Shown in pieces: positions 9,498 through 16,770 of a stretch of 64,000 nt of DNA. The stretch is from Bacillota bacterium. Lineage in GTDB: Bacteria; Bacillota; UBA4882; UBA8346. The notes under the pieces are model-generated. The model did no database searches and had not been told where the DNA came from. It worked only from the letters and a program-made list of their open reading frames with translations. Location of the stretch: positions 14,778 to 78,777 of the forward strand of contig JAEZFP010000010.1 of NCBI GenBank assembly GCA_023417475.1, read 5' to 3'. The first letter of the stretch is position 1; each line of letters begins with the position of its first letter. A program made the position numbers and the translations under genes.

Positions 9498-9526
9498 TAT
9501 CTTATGCGTTCATTTCCATAACTGTT
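9498..9526 (-). promoter_or_regulatory. candidate sigma-K promoter of the Mur-ligase/YheCD operon
   Basis: On the minus strand AACA (9523-9526) is followed after 16 bases by CATAAGATA (9498-9506). This fits the Bacillus sigma-K pattern mACm - 16/17 - CATANNNTA at every fixed position. The late mother-cell sigma factor drives coat genes in Bacillus, which suits a YheC/D operon. A match to so short a consensus can arise by chance. Confidence 0.45.
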
Positions 9527-9579
9527 CAACAGCTAAACGACTCAAGGCTTATTGATGACCGCACAATTATTTCGGACCG

Positions 9580-9611
9580 TTGTGACTTGTTGATCGCCTT
9601 TTTCGTATAAT
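9580..9611 (+). promoter_or_regulatory. promoter of the collagen-like gene
   Basis: A perfect TATAAT at 9606-9611 lies about 25 bases before the start. The best -35 candidate (TTGTGA, 9580-9585) is 20 bp away, so this would be a weak vegetative-type promoter. Confidence 0.4.
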
Positions 9612-9637
9612 GGATTAAAATAGCGGGAGGTGAAGTG

Positions 9638-10153
9638 TTGAAACCTTCGAAAGTAAATATTGAAAGGATCATGGCTGAGATTCATAATGACCTCACAACG
9701 TTAGCGGTGGAAGAGGACTTTCGCCAAACCGTCCTGAACGATATCCAATTGGCCGGCGAGTATTTTAAAGAGAAAAACACATTAAGCGTCTTTAACTGTT
9801 TAACCGTAATGATTAACAAATTCCAAAGTTATTTGCTCTTAACCCAACCCCGTTGCGCGATTCTGCGCAAAATTCTAATGGGTCTTCATCAGTTGCAGGA
9901 TCTTCTGGTAAAATTGCCGGTATGTACCGTCGGCGCCACCGGGGCAACCGGACCCGCCGGTCCTCCGGGAACATCGGGCCCAACAGGTCCGATGGGACCA
10001 ATCGGACCCGGGGGCGCGCAGACTGTGGTGACCAACTATAATTGGTGTCCCTCCGCCCGGTTTCCCCATTCTCAAAACGCCCGGGTCAAATCAAGTTTTT
10101 TCCCCTGTAATACCGAGAAACAAAGCATATTCGGGAATGCGAAGCGAAAATAA
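9638..10153 (+). CDS. small collagen-like (GXY-repeat) protein
   Basis: About 171 residues. The first ~95 residues are mostly helical and may oligomerise. Then come about nine Gly-X-Y triplets rich in T and P (GATGATGPAGPPG, then GPTGPMGPIGPGG), followed by a 42-residue tail with two Cys. Collagen-like proteins of spore formers, such as BclA, sit in the exosporium or on the spore surface; this one lacks a visible signal peptide, as expected for mother-cell-made spore proteins. GGGAGG at 9625-9630 suits TTG 9638 better than GTG 9635. It is divergent from the YheC/D operon, which supports a spore-surface role. It ends in a strong terminator, so the short tail is genuine. Confidence 0.75.
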   Translation: MKPSKVNIERIMAEIHNDLTTLAVEEDFRQTVLNDIQLAGEYFKEKNTLSVFNCLTVMINKFQSYLLLTQPRCAILRKILMGLHQLQDLLVKLPVCTVGATGATGPAGPPGTSGPTGPMGPIGPGGAQTVVTNYNWCPSARFPHSQNARVKSSFFPCNTEKQSIFGNAKRK

Positions 10154-10160
10154 GATCGCG

Positions 10161-10202
10161 CAAAAAGCAAAATCTTTCACCATGAAAGGTTTTGCTTTTT
10201 GA
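10161..10202 (+). terminator. terminator of the collagen-like gene
   Basis: AAAAGCAAAA-CTTTC and GAAAG-TTTTGCTTTT arms with a short ACCAT loop, ending in a T-run. Confidence 0.8.
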
Positions 10203-10414
10203 TTGAGCTGGAGATCGACACATGGTTTTTCAGTATCAATGGTTGGGAGTCGTTGCACGTCGCTTGGAAGTGCCGCTAAACAAATTCACCAGGGTACAGG
10301 AATCGTTTGGCAAGTGTAGAATGTGCTAAATAAGCTAATCCCGCCATGGGTCAAAACCATGGCCAGGAATATATTGCCTATTCCCCAATCGGACGCGAAA
10401 GGAAGGAATACAAC

Positions 10415-11248
10415 TTGCAATGTACTTTATCGAAAATTACCGTTGATTATGAAACGATCGGAGCGGGCAAACCCATCGTAATGCTTCACGGTTACGGAGT
10501 CGACCGTCACCTGATGAAAGGTTGCATGGAGCCGATTTTTCAAACTCAACCCGGGTGGCGCCGGATCTATCTTGATTTGCCGGGAATGGGCCGGACTCCC
10601 GGCGCAGAATGGATTAAAAACTCCGATCAGATGCTGGAGATCGTCATCGAGTTTATCGCAACTGTGCTCCCCAAGGAAAATTTGGTGGTGGCCGGAGAAT
10701 CGTATGGTGGTTATCTGGCCCGGGGGCTGGTGAAACACCAGGCGGACCGGCTTGACGGGGTTCTATTGATCTGTCCCTGTATCATTGCGCCGCGCGCGCA
10801 ACGCCGGTTACCCAAGTTTGAAGTTTTGGAAGCGGATCCAACGTTGATTGCGGGACTTACCGTAGCGGAACGCGAGGAGTTTGTTCCCATGGCGGTGGTG
10901 CAAAACGCTACGACCTGGAAACGGTTTCAAATGGAGATTATGCCGGGGGTTGCTTTGGCGGATGAACCGTTTTTGACTCATTTGCAACGGAACGGTTATG
11001 CGTTTTCCTTTGATCCGGACCGGCTGGAACAACCGTTTTCGAAGCCGGTCTTATTGTTGACCGGACGGCAGGACGCTTCGGTCGGATATCAGGACGCGCT
11101 AACGGTTATTGAGAATTATTCCAGAGGAACTTTTGTAGTACTTGACAAAGCCGGCCATAATCTCCAGATCGAGCAAGCCGGCTTGTTTGAGGCATTAGTT
11201 AAAGAATGGCTGGAACGGGTCGAAAAAGAGGAAGTTCGTCGCATGTGA
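10415..11248 (+). CDS. alpha/beta hydrolase
   Basis: About 277 residues with the hydrolase order: oxyanion motif HGYG (LHGYGVD), nucleophile elbow GESYGG (Ser), a late Asp (TGRQDASVG) and the catalytic His (DKAGHNLQIE). The substrate cannot be told; relatives include esterases and lactonases. An upstream ATG at 10346 is in frame, but GGAAGGA at 10401-10407 sits seven bases before TTG 10415, so the shorter form is preferred. It is a single gene between the collagen-like gene and a convergent gene. Confidence 0.8.
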   Translation: MQCTLSKITVDYETIGAGKPIVMLHGYGVDRHLMKGCMEPIFQTQPGWRRIYLDLPGMGRTPGAEWIKNSDQMLEIVIEFIATVLPKENLVVAGESYGGYLARGLVKHQADRLDGVLLICPCIIAPRAQRRLPKFEVLEADPTLIAGLTVAEREEFVPMAVVQNATTWKRFQMEIMPGVALADEPFLTHLQRNGYAFSFDPDRLEQPFSKPVLLLTGRQDASVGYQDALTVIENYSRGTFVVLDKAGHNLQIEQAGLFEALVKEWLERVEKEEVRRM

Positions 11249-11251
11249 GAA

Positions 11252-11302
11252 AAAGGGCAACGACATCTTTACCAATCAATGGTACGTTGTTATCTTTTTT
11301 TC
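11252..11302. terminator. weak convergent terminator
   Basis: CAACG...TACCA and TGGTA-CGTTG arms (with a seven-base bulge on the left) followed by a T-run at 11292-11301. The reverse strand also ends in a T-run. It separates the hydrolase from the convergent repeat protein. Confidence 0.4.
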
Positions 11303-11922
11303 AGGGCGTTGCCAGAACTAAATCCGCCCAGCGTTTTTGATGCTCCGGTTAGGTATGTCCCGGCGGACCGTTGACCGTTATGAAAATGATATTGCTTTTC
11401 TTTTTGGGAGTTGTTCATGCCACGGTTCACGGCGCGACCGGAAGCGTCTCCGCCCACCGCATGTTGTTGCTTGGTGTTGGAACTGGCGATGGCGGCGTTG
11501 GTTCCTCCCGCGCTGTCTTTGCCACTTCCGCTCGCGACTTGGGTGGCGGCGGAGGTGCCGGAAGTCTCATTCACCTGATTGTTGATGACAATGGTGACTT
11601 CATCGTCATCTTTCCAACCGCCTGGTTTTTCGGGGGGTTCTAATTGATACCCTTTCATGCCGTAGTTTTTCGCTTTGCCTTGCGCACCGACACTTTGTTG
11701 TTGCTGGGTATTGGAGGAATCAATGGCGGCATTGTTGCCTGCGGCGCTGTTTCGTCCGGCTCCGCTCGCGATCTGCGTTGTGTTGGGAGCGTTTGTAAAT
11801 TGGTTATTGATCACAATCACGATGCGACGTTTGCCCGCAAGCGCCGTTTCGGTAATGATTTGCTTCCCGTCCTTATTCATCGTGATAATCAGCTTTTCCA
11901 ACGTTTCTGCCAATCTCACCAT
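11290..11922 (-). CDS. internally duplicated protein of unknown function
   Basis: 210 residues, not recognised. It contains two ~65-residue copies of one module: IVIVINNQ...QIASGAGRNSAAG.NAAI.SSNTQQQ (about residues 33-95) and VTIVINNQ...QVASGSGKDSAGG.NAAI.SSNTKQQ (about 108-170). Each is a short beta strand ending in NNQ followed by a Gly/Ser/Asn/Gln-rich low-complexity segment. There is no signal peptide or membrane span. The tail is Gly/Ser/Lys-rich. Low-complexity composition and neighbours that are probably spore-surface genes suggest a coat-associated structural protein, but nothing proves it. GAAGGA lies just before the ATG; GTG 11919 is an alternative start. Confidence 0.65.
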   Translation of the reverse strand: MVRLAETLEKLIITMNKDGKQIITETALAGKRRIVIVINNQFTNAPNTTQIASGAGRNSAAGNNAAIDSSNTQQQQSVGAQGKAKNYGMKGYQLEPPEKPGGWKDDDEVTIVINNQVNETSGTSAATQVASGSGKDSAGGTNAAIASSNTKQQHAVGGDASGRAVNRGMNNSQKEKQYHFHNGQRSAGTYLTGASKTLGGFSSGNALKKR

Positions 11923-12086
11923 ATCCTTCGTTTTTTCTCATCATATGCGGCGGCAAATAACGGCGTAATGCTATTTCGGCCTACCCTGCCATTGGAGTGA
12001 AAACCAACGGCTTGATTACGGGGAAAGCGAGGAGATTGGGCTGAGTACCAAATAAACTGGCGGCATGGGTATTATCAAGGTAAATG

Positions 12087-12121
12087 AAAAGGGGCCGACG
12101 CATGCGTCGGCCCCTTTAAAA
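12087..12121 (-). terminator. terminator of the GH105 gene
   Basis: A 13-bp perfect stem (AAAGGGGCCGACG and its complement) with a CATG loop, followed on the minus strand by TTTTC. Confidence 0.85.
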
Positions 12122-12138
12122 ATATCAGGCAGTAAATT

Positions 12139-13221
12139 TTAAAACTTGGCAACTTCGGCGCAGGCAAACAGAAAAGCCCCCACTCCGTGCAGATCATTAG
12201 TACTCCGGGGTCGCTCAACGTAGTGTTGGTAATTTCCAACCCCGGTACCGATACAGATCTCGGGGATCGCCAATTTTCCGTCGGCAGTTTCCTTTACGAT
12301 ACCCGTGATGCCGTCGTAGCCCTTTTTGGCGTTCACACGGTATTTTTCATCAACATAACCTTGGTTTAACGCTTTGGCGAGGGCGTAGACAAACAAGCAG
12401 GAACAGGAGTGTTCCAACCAATTGTCGGAACGGTCGCCTTTGTCCAGTACCTGATACCACAGGCCGCTTTGGGGATCTTGAAATTTGACGATTGCATCAA
12501 GCAACAGATTTAATTGAGCGATCAAAAAACCTCGTTGCCGATGATTGGCTGGGAGATAATCTAAAATATCAACCAACGCGCTCACAACCCAACCCATGGA
12601 ACGACCCCAAAATTCCGGTGATTGTCCGGTGGCCGGATCAGCCCAAGCCGTTTGTTTGGAAGCGTCCCAAGCATGATAAAGCAGGCCGGTTTGTTCATCT
12701 TTGATATGTTTAGTCATCAACGAAAATTGCCCTATGATCAAATCATAGAGTTCGGGGCGAGCGAACAGCTGGGCGTAGTGGACGGCAAACGGTCCTTCCA
12801 TATAGATGCCGTCAAGCCACATTTGATTGGGATAGTTCTCCTTGTGCCAATAACCGCCGACCGCGTTTTGCTTCCAACCAAGTAAAAATGCTAATAAAGC
12901 GTCGGCCGCCGTTTTGTATTTTACCGCGTGGGTGACTTCATAGAGACGCAGCAACAATACACCTGCTTGGAGCGAGTCCAGCTCGGTTTCGCGAAATTCC
13001 AAACTACCGTCTTCTTTCACCAAACTGTCGACATACGCTTGAACGTAGTCGAAATAGCGTTGTTCGCGGGTCTGCTCCCAAATGAAGAGCATTCCGAGTA
13101 GAAAGACGCCTTGATGATAATGCCAGCGTCCCGCCGGCGGCAACAGGGGCGCTGCAAATTCGGCCATCAACGTGTCGCAGGCTTTTCGCGCAATGGTCAG
13201 CGCGTGATTGTCTTGAATCAT
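12139..13221 (-). CDS. GH105/GH88-family unsaturated glycan hydrolase
   Basis: 360 residues forming one (alpha/alpha)6-barrel, the usual size for the YteR/YesR group. Recognisable pieces are WLDGIYMEGPF (with the catalytic-type Asp), HAWD and FWGRSMGWVVSALVD. These enzymes remove the unsaturated uronic acid left by polysaccharide lyases (for example on rhamnogalacturonan) by hydrating its double bond. No signal peptide, so it acts on imported oligosaccharides. GGGAGGA lies 11 bases before the ATG. It is transcribed alone from its own promoter; the oxidoreductase upstream has its own terminator. Confidence 0.9.
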   Translation of the reverse strand: MIQDNHALTIARKACDTLMAEFAAPLLPPAGRWHYHQGVFLLGMLFIWEQTREQRYFDYVQAYVDSLVKEDGSLEFRETELDSLQAGVLLLRLYEVTHAVKYKTAADALLAFLLGWKQNAVGGYWHKENYPNQMWLDGIYMEGPFAVHYAQLFARPELYDLIIGQFSLMTKHIKDEQTGLLYHAWDASKQTAWADPATGQSPEFWGRSMGWVVSALVDILDYLPANHRQRGFLIAQLNLLLDAIVKFQDPQSGLWYQVLDKGDRSDNWLEHSCSCLFVYALAKALNQGYVDEKYRVNAKKGYDGITGIVKETADGKLAIPEICIGTGVGNYQHYVERPRSTNDLHGVGAFLFACAEVAKF

Positions 13222-13335
13222 CGGTGCAAAATCCTCCCTAACGTAACAAAATGTTGAAATAAATCCAAACTAGATTATCCAGCCCTGCGTTAGGATGGAG
13301 AATTTTAAACCGTCAAATTATTTCAACTATTAAGA

Positions 13336-13364
13336 ATTTAAATTGGTTTTACAGTAAAAGTCAA
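13336..13364 (-). promoter_or_regulatory. promoter of the GH105 gene
   Basis: Minus strand TTGACT (13359-13364), 17 bp, then TTAAAT (13336-13341): a good -35 and a moderate -10. It implies a leader of ~110 bases. Confidence 0.45.
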
Positions 13365-13466
13365 CCATTTTTTAAAAAATTCTGCCTGAGCGGTTACCAA
13401 TTGCTCGTTGACATTGTCCGTCCGCCATTACAGTATACCCTTTTTTCAAAACGGATTTGAGCGATA

Positions 13467-13500
13467 AAACAGGCCTGTAAATAAGGATTACAGGCCTGAA
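13467..13500 (-). terminator. terminator of the Gfo/Idh/MocA gene
   Basis: An 11-bp perfect stem (CAGGCCTGTAA and complement, 13470-13498) followed on the minus strand by TTTTA, 35 bases after the stop. Confidence 0.7.
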
Positions 13501-13533
13501 TCTTGCTGAAATATGCTAATACCTAGGGAATGA

Positions 13534-14814
13534 TTATAGCGAAATTAGATTTTTAATGGTGACCGGCCCTCCGGAGGCAATGGATTTATTGGCGGCGATG
13601 CCGGTTAAAATGGACATTACTCCGTCAACGTGCGAAGCAGCCCGGTTGAAACGGTCCGGTTCGGGAACGCCAAATAAATCGTTCAATAGGATTGGGTCGC
13701 CGCCGCCGTGTCCACCGACGCCTTCCACGATCTCCACTTCATACGGTTCGCCGAACATGGGGAAAACCGTGATCGATTTGTGTTGAACCGCACCTTCGGC
13801 TGCGGTCTTGCCGCCGCCGTTAACATAGGATTTCTCAACCACGGAGACTTGGATCCGGCCTTTGCTGCCGTTGAAAGCGATCCGGAAACCTTCCCAGGGC
13901 AAATACGTATTCAAAGAGTAAGTCATGATGGCATTATTTTGATATCGTACCATGACCCCCATGGTGTCTTCGATATTAATCCCGTCGCCAAAAACGCTTT
14001 GGTCGCGAATATACCCGTCTTCGTGCTCCGCGTCAAGGTAAAGCGATTTTAACTGCTCTTTATTCTCCATATCCAGCGCGAAAGGATCGCCTTGGGCATT
14101 TTCACTGCCGTGGGCCCGGTTGTAAAATTTGGTTACCCCGCGTTTTTCGGCATTTTCGCGGCCGTAGAACATCAGGTCGCCCATGGCAAAGACGGTCTTG
14201 GGAGCGGAGCCGAGCCAGAAATTGACTAGGTCGAAATGGTGGGTGGATTTGTGAACCAACAAACCGCCACTGTTGCGCTTGTCGCGGTGCCAACGCCGGA
14301 AGTAATCGGCGCCGTGTTCGGTGTTGAGCAACCATTCAAAGTGGATGGAATTGACTTGACCGATGGTTCCGTCCGTGATCAGTTCGCGAATTTTCGTATT
14401 GTGGGGCGCGTAGCGATAGTTAAATGTGACCCGCAATTTCCGGCCGGTCCGGTTGATGGCGTCTAAGATTTCTTGGGCTTTCGCCTCGTCAACGGTCATC
14501 GGTTTTTCGGAGATGACGTCGCAACCCAGTTCCATCGCACGAATGATATAGGTATGGTGGGTGCGGTCGATCGAGGTCACGAGGACGATATCGGGTTTTT
14601 GCTCCTCAATCATGCGGTCAAATTCGGAGCAATGGTAAGTGGGAACCGGTTCGGTCCCGAATTTCTCATTGATCACTTTGTTGGCATAATTCATCCGGGT
14701 TTGATTGATATCGCAAAACCCGACCAATTTTGAGGTCTCTTGAAACTGGCCGGCAATCGCTTCATAAAAAAACCGGGCACGGCCTCCAAGGCCAACTTGG
14801 GCATAACGTTTCAT
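13534..14814 (-). CDS. Gfo/Idh/MocA-family oxidoreductase
   Basis: 426 residues. The N-terminal Rossmann domain begins YAQVGLGGRARFF. The EKPM motif near residue 100 carries the conserved Lys that contacts nicotinamide and substrate. The C-terminal domain has HKSTHHFDLVNFWLG with the catalytic-type Asp/His. Members oxidise or reduce sugars, inositols and sugar acids with NAD(P). The neighbouring GH105 gene points to a sugar-acid substrate; this is inference. AAAGGAGC precedes the ATG by nine bases. Confidence 0.9.
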   Translation of the reverse strand: MKRYAQVGLGGRARFFYEAIAGQFQETSKLVGFCDINQTRMNYANKVINEKFGTEPVPTYHCSEFDRMIEEQKPDIVLVTSIDRTHHTYIIRAMELGCDVISEKPMTVDEAKAQEILDAINRTGRKLRVTFNYRYAPHNTKIRELITDGTIGQVNSIHFEWLLNTEHGADYFRRWHRDKRNSGGLLVHKSTHHFDLVNFWLGSAPKTVFAMGDLMFYGRENAEKRGVTKFYNRAHGSENAQGDPFALDMENKEQLKSLYLDAEHEDGYIRDQSVFGDGINIEDTMGVMVRYQNNAIMTYSLNTYLPWEGFRIAFNGSKGRIQVSVVEKSYVNGGGKTAAEGAVQHKSITVFPMFGEPYEVEIVEGVGGHGGGDPILLNDLFGVPEPDRFNRAASHVDGVMSILTGIAANKSIASGGPVTIKNLISL

Positions 14815-15296
14815 AGTAAGTGAGCTCCTTTCGAACGCAAGAATTTACTGATCCTTGTATAACTATAAACCAGAATGCGCAAGAAATCCGTACTGATTAT
14901 GCTATCTTTGCTTAAAGTTGTCATATTTTGCGATGTTCTGGGGAGGAAAACCCTTCCATCGTTCCCCAAGGGCAACCCTTAGCCAATTGCGATTATTTTT
15001 CGTGAAAGGGGAACTATAAGTAATAGCTTGCGTTTGAATGATTAATCCAGCTTTAAAGGGTTTTTCCAAATTAACCCGCCGCGCAAGGATGATTTTTAAC
15101 TACAAGCCGATTGACGGTGCTGCCGAAACGGTCCCGGCGGCAGAGGTTATTGAGAAAAAGTTCCTTTTCGGTAGGAGATTTCGGTTTTTTGGCGTAAACA
15201 TAGTATAGAAATGTCGCTGTAAGTTTGTCCGGAAATTTTTGGGCGGCGGATAGATATGGACAAGCAACCGAACCGATGTATTTTGAGGTGAAATGT
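14815..15296. other. intergenic region before tilS
   Basis: 482 bases holding the minus-strand oxidoreductase promoter (14896-14924). Between about 14990 and 15270 no open frame with an RBS and no clear promoter was found; TATAGA near 15204 is a poor -10 candidate for tilS. Confidence 0.5.
14896..14924 (-). promoter_or_regulatory. promoter of the Gfo/Idh/MocA gene
   Basis: Minus strand ATGACA (14919-14924), 17 bp, then CATAAT (14896-14901), each 5 of 6 to consensus, 82 bases before the start. Confidence 0.6.
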
Positions 15297-16694
15297 TTGC
15301 TGCAAAAGGTCAAGCAGACCATTAACCGTTACGGGCTGCTCGAACCGGGCGAACGGATACTCGTAGGGTTTTCGGGAGGCGTCGATTCATTGACCCTGCT
15401 GCATATCTTACGTTCGTTGACCGAATGGCGGCTCGAACTTTGGGCGGTATATATCAACCATTCGCTTCGTCCGGCGGAAAATCTACGGGAAACGGCACTC
15501 TTACATCAAGTGGGCGTGGAATGGGGCGTCCGGACGCGGGAAGTCGTGATTGACATCCCGGCCCGGCTTCGCGAAAAACCCCAATCCTTGCAATTGTTGG
15601 CCCGGGAGGAGCGTTACCGCATCTTTAACGAACTCCGGCGGGAGATTGGCGCCGCCAAGGTGGCGTTGGCCCATCATCGCGACGATCAAGTGGAAACCGT
15701 GTTGTACCGAGTGATCCGCGGAACCGGTCTGGAAGGATTGGCGGGAATCCCGGTAACGCGTGACGGCATTTATATTCGGCCGTTACTGGAGGTGTCCCGA
15801 CCGGAGATTGTGGCCTATGCCAAGGAACACCGGTTGGCCTGGGAAGAAGACTCTTCCAATCAAAAAACAGTCTATCGGAGGAACCGGCTCCGGTTGCAAT
15901 TGTTGCCCGAGTTGGAGCGGGAGTATAATCCGCGCGTCAGGCAGGCAATCACTCGCCTGGCGAATTTGGCGGTTGAACACCGCTCCTACATTGAACAGGA
16001 AATCGCCAACCGCCTACCGCTTTTGATCGTCCGGGAGCAGGGACGGGTGGGAGTCCGGTTGGCGCTGTTCCGGGAAACCCATGCTTATCTCCAATACTAC
16101 CTGTTGAAAAAGCTTGCGGAGATCACCCAGCCAGCTTGCCGACTCGAATCGGTGACGCTGTTGCGTCTCCGGGACCGCCTCAATCGCGGTGACCTAAAAT
16201 CGGTGGACTTAGCGAAAGGGCTTTCCGCATATTATGAGAACGGCGTGGTGTTTTTGGGAGTCCGGCCGGCAGCGCCGCCGTTTTTTCCTCGGCAGCAGCC
16301 GATTGTGACGGTTACCGCGCCGGGACGGACGTGTTTGCCCGAGTTTGTGAAGGAGTTAGTGATCAAACCCGGCAAAATTCCGGATGCTTGGAATAAAATG
16401 CAACGAACCGAAATTTTCGTCGATCCGGCAAAACTTCAATTACCCTTGGCCGTGCGGAATTGGAAACCGGGCGACCGTTTCCAGCCGTTGGGGGCGGTGG
16501 GAACTCAAAAATTGCAGGACTTTTTTATCAACCAAAAGATTCCCCTGACTGAGCGACATCGCATCCCGTTGCTGGTTACGGCCGATGATCGGATTGTTTG
16601 GGTGATGGGTTTCCGGGCCGCCGATCATTTTAAAATTACCGATCCCAATAGCCCAGCTTGGCACCTTATGGTCCAAACATTATCAAAGGGTTGA
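15297..16694 (+). CDS. tilS: tRNA(Ile)-lysidine synthetase
   Basis: About 465 residues. The SGGVDS PP-loop at residues 26-31 adenylates C34 of the AUA-reading tRNA-Ile before lysine is attached, which changes its codon from AUG to AUA. Later come the ALAHHRDDQVETVLYR segment typical of TilS and the C-terminal domain (VRNWKPGDRFQPLG, KLQDFFINQKIP) that binds the acceptor stem. Longer in-frame starts exist (15225, ATG 15276), but GAGGTG at 15285-15290 lies six bases before TTG 15297, which gives the family's usual N-terminus. Next comes ftsH, as in other Bacillota, though hpt is missing from between them. Confidence 0.95.
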   Translation: MLQKVKQTINRYGLLEPGERILVGFSGGVDSLTLLHILRSLTEWRLELWAVYINHSLRPAENLRETALLHQVGVEWGVRTREVVIDIPARLREKPQSLQLLAREERYRIFNELRREIGAAKVALAHHRDDQVETVLYRVIRGTGLEGLAGIPVTRDGIYIRPLLEVSRPEIVAYAKEHRLAWEEDSSNQKTVYRRNRLRLQLLPELEREYNPRVRQAITRLANLAVEHRSYIEQEIANRLPLLIVREQGRVGVRLALFRETHAYLQYYLLKKLAEITQPACRLESVTLLRLRDRLNRGDLKSVDLAKGLSAYYENGVVFLGVRPAAPPFFPRQQPIVTVTAPGRTCLPEFVKELVIKPGKIPDAWNKMQRTEIFVDPAKLQLPLAVRNWKPGDRFQPLGAVGTQKLQDFFINQKIPLTERHRIPLLVTADDRIVWVMGFRAADHFKITDPNSPAWHLMVQTLSKG

Positions 16695-16723
16695 TTGTAA
16701 TCATTTTTTTCGTATGATATAAT
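16695..16723 (+). promoter_or_regulatory. ftsH promoter (extended -10)
   Basis: TTGTAA (16695-16700), 17 bp, then TATAAT (16718-16723), with TG one base before the -10 element. It lies immediately behind the tilS stop, 48 bases before the start. Confidence 0.7.
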
Positions 16724-16770
16724 ATCAAACATGGCAAAATTGGCTTGTTTTGCCGGAGGGAGGTTTTTCA

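Larger units (their letters stand above)
13222..13533. other. intergenic region with GH105 promoter and oxidoreductase terminator
   Basis: 312 bases, AT-rich in the middle. Only the promoter (13336-13364) and the hairpin (13467-13500) listed separately were found. No open frame with an RBS. Confidence 0.6.

Noticed and set aside
15071..15322. Minus-strand frame of 83 codons before tilS
   Set aside because: It overlaps the tilS start, lacks an RBS and shows no recognisable domain.
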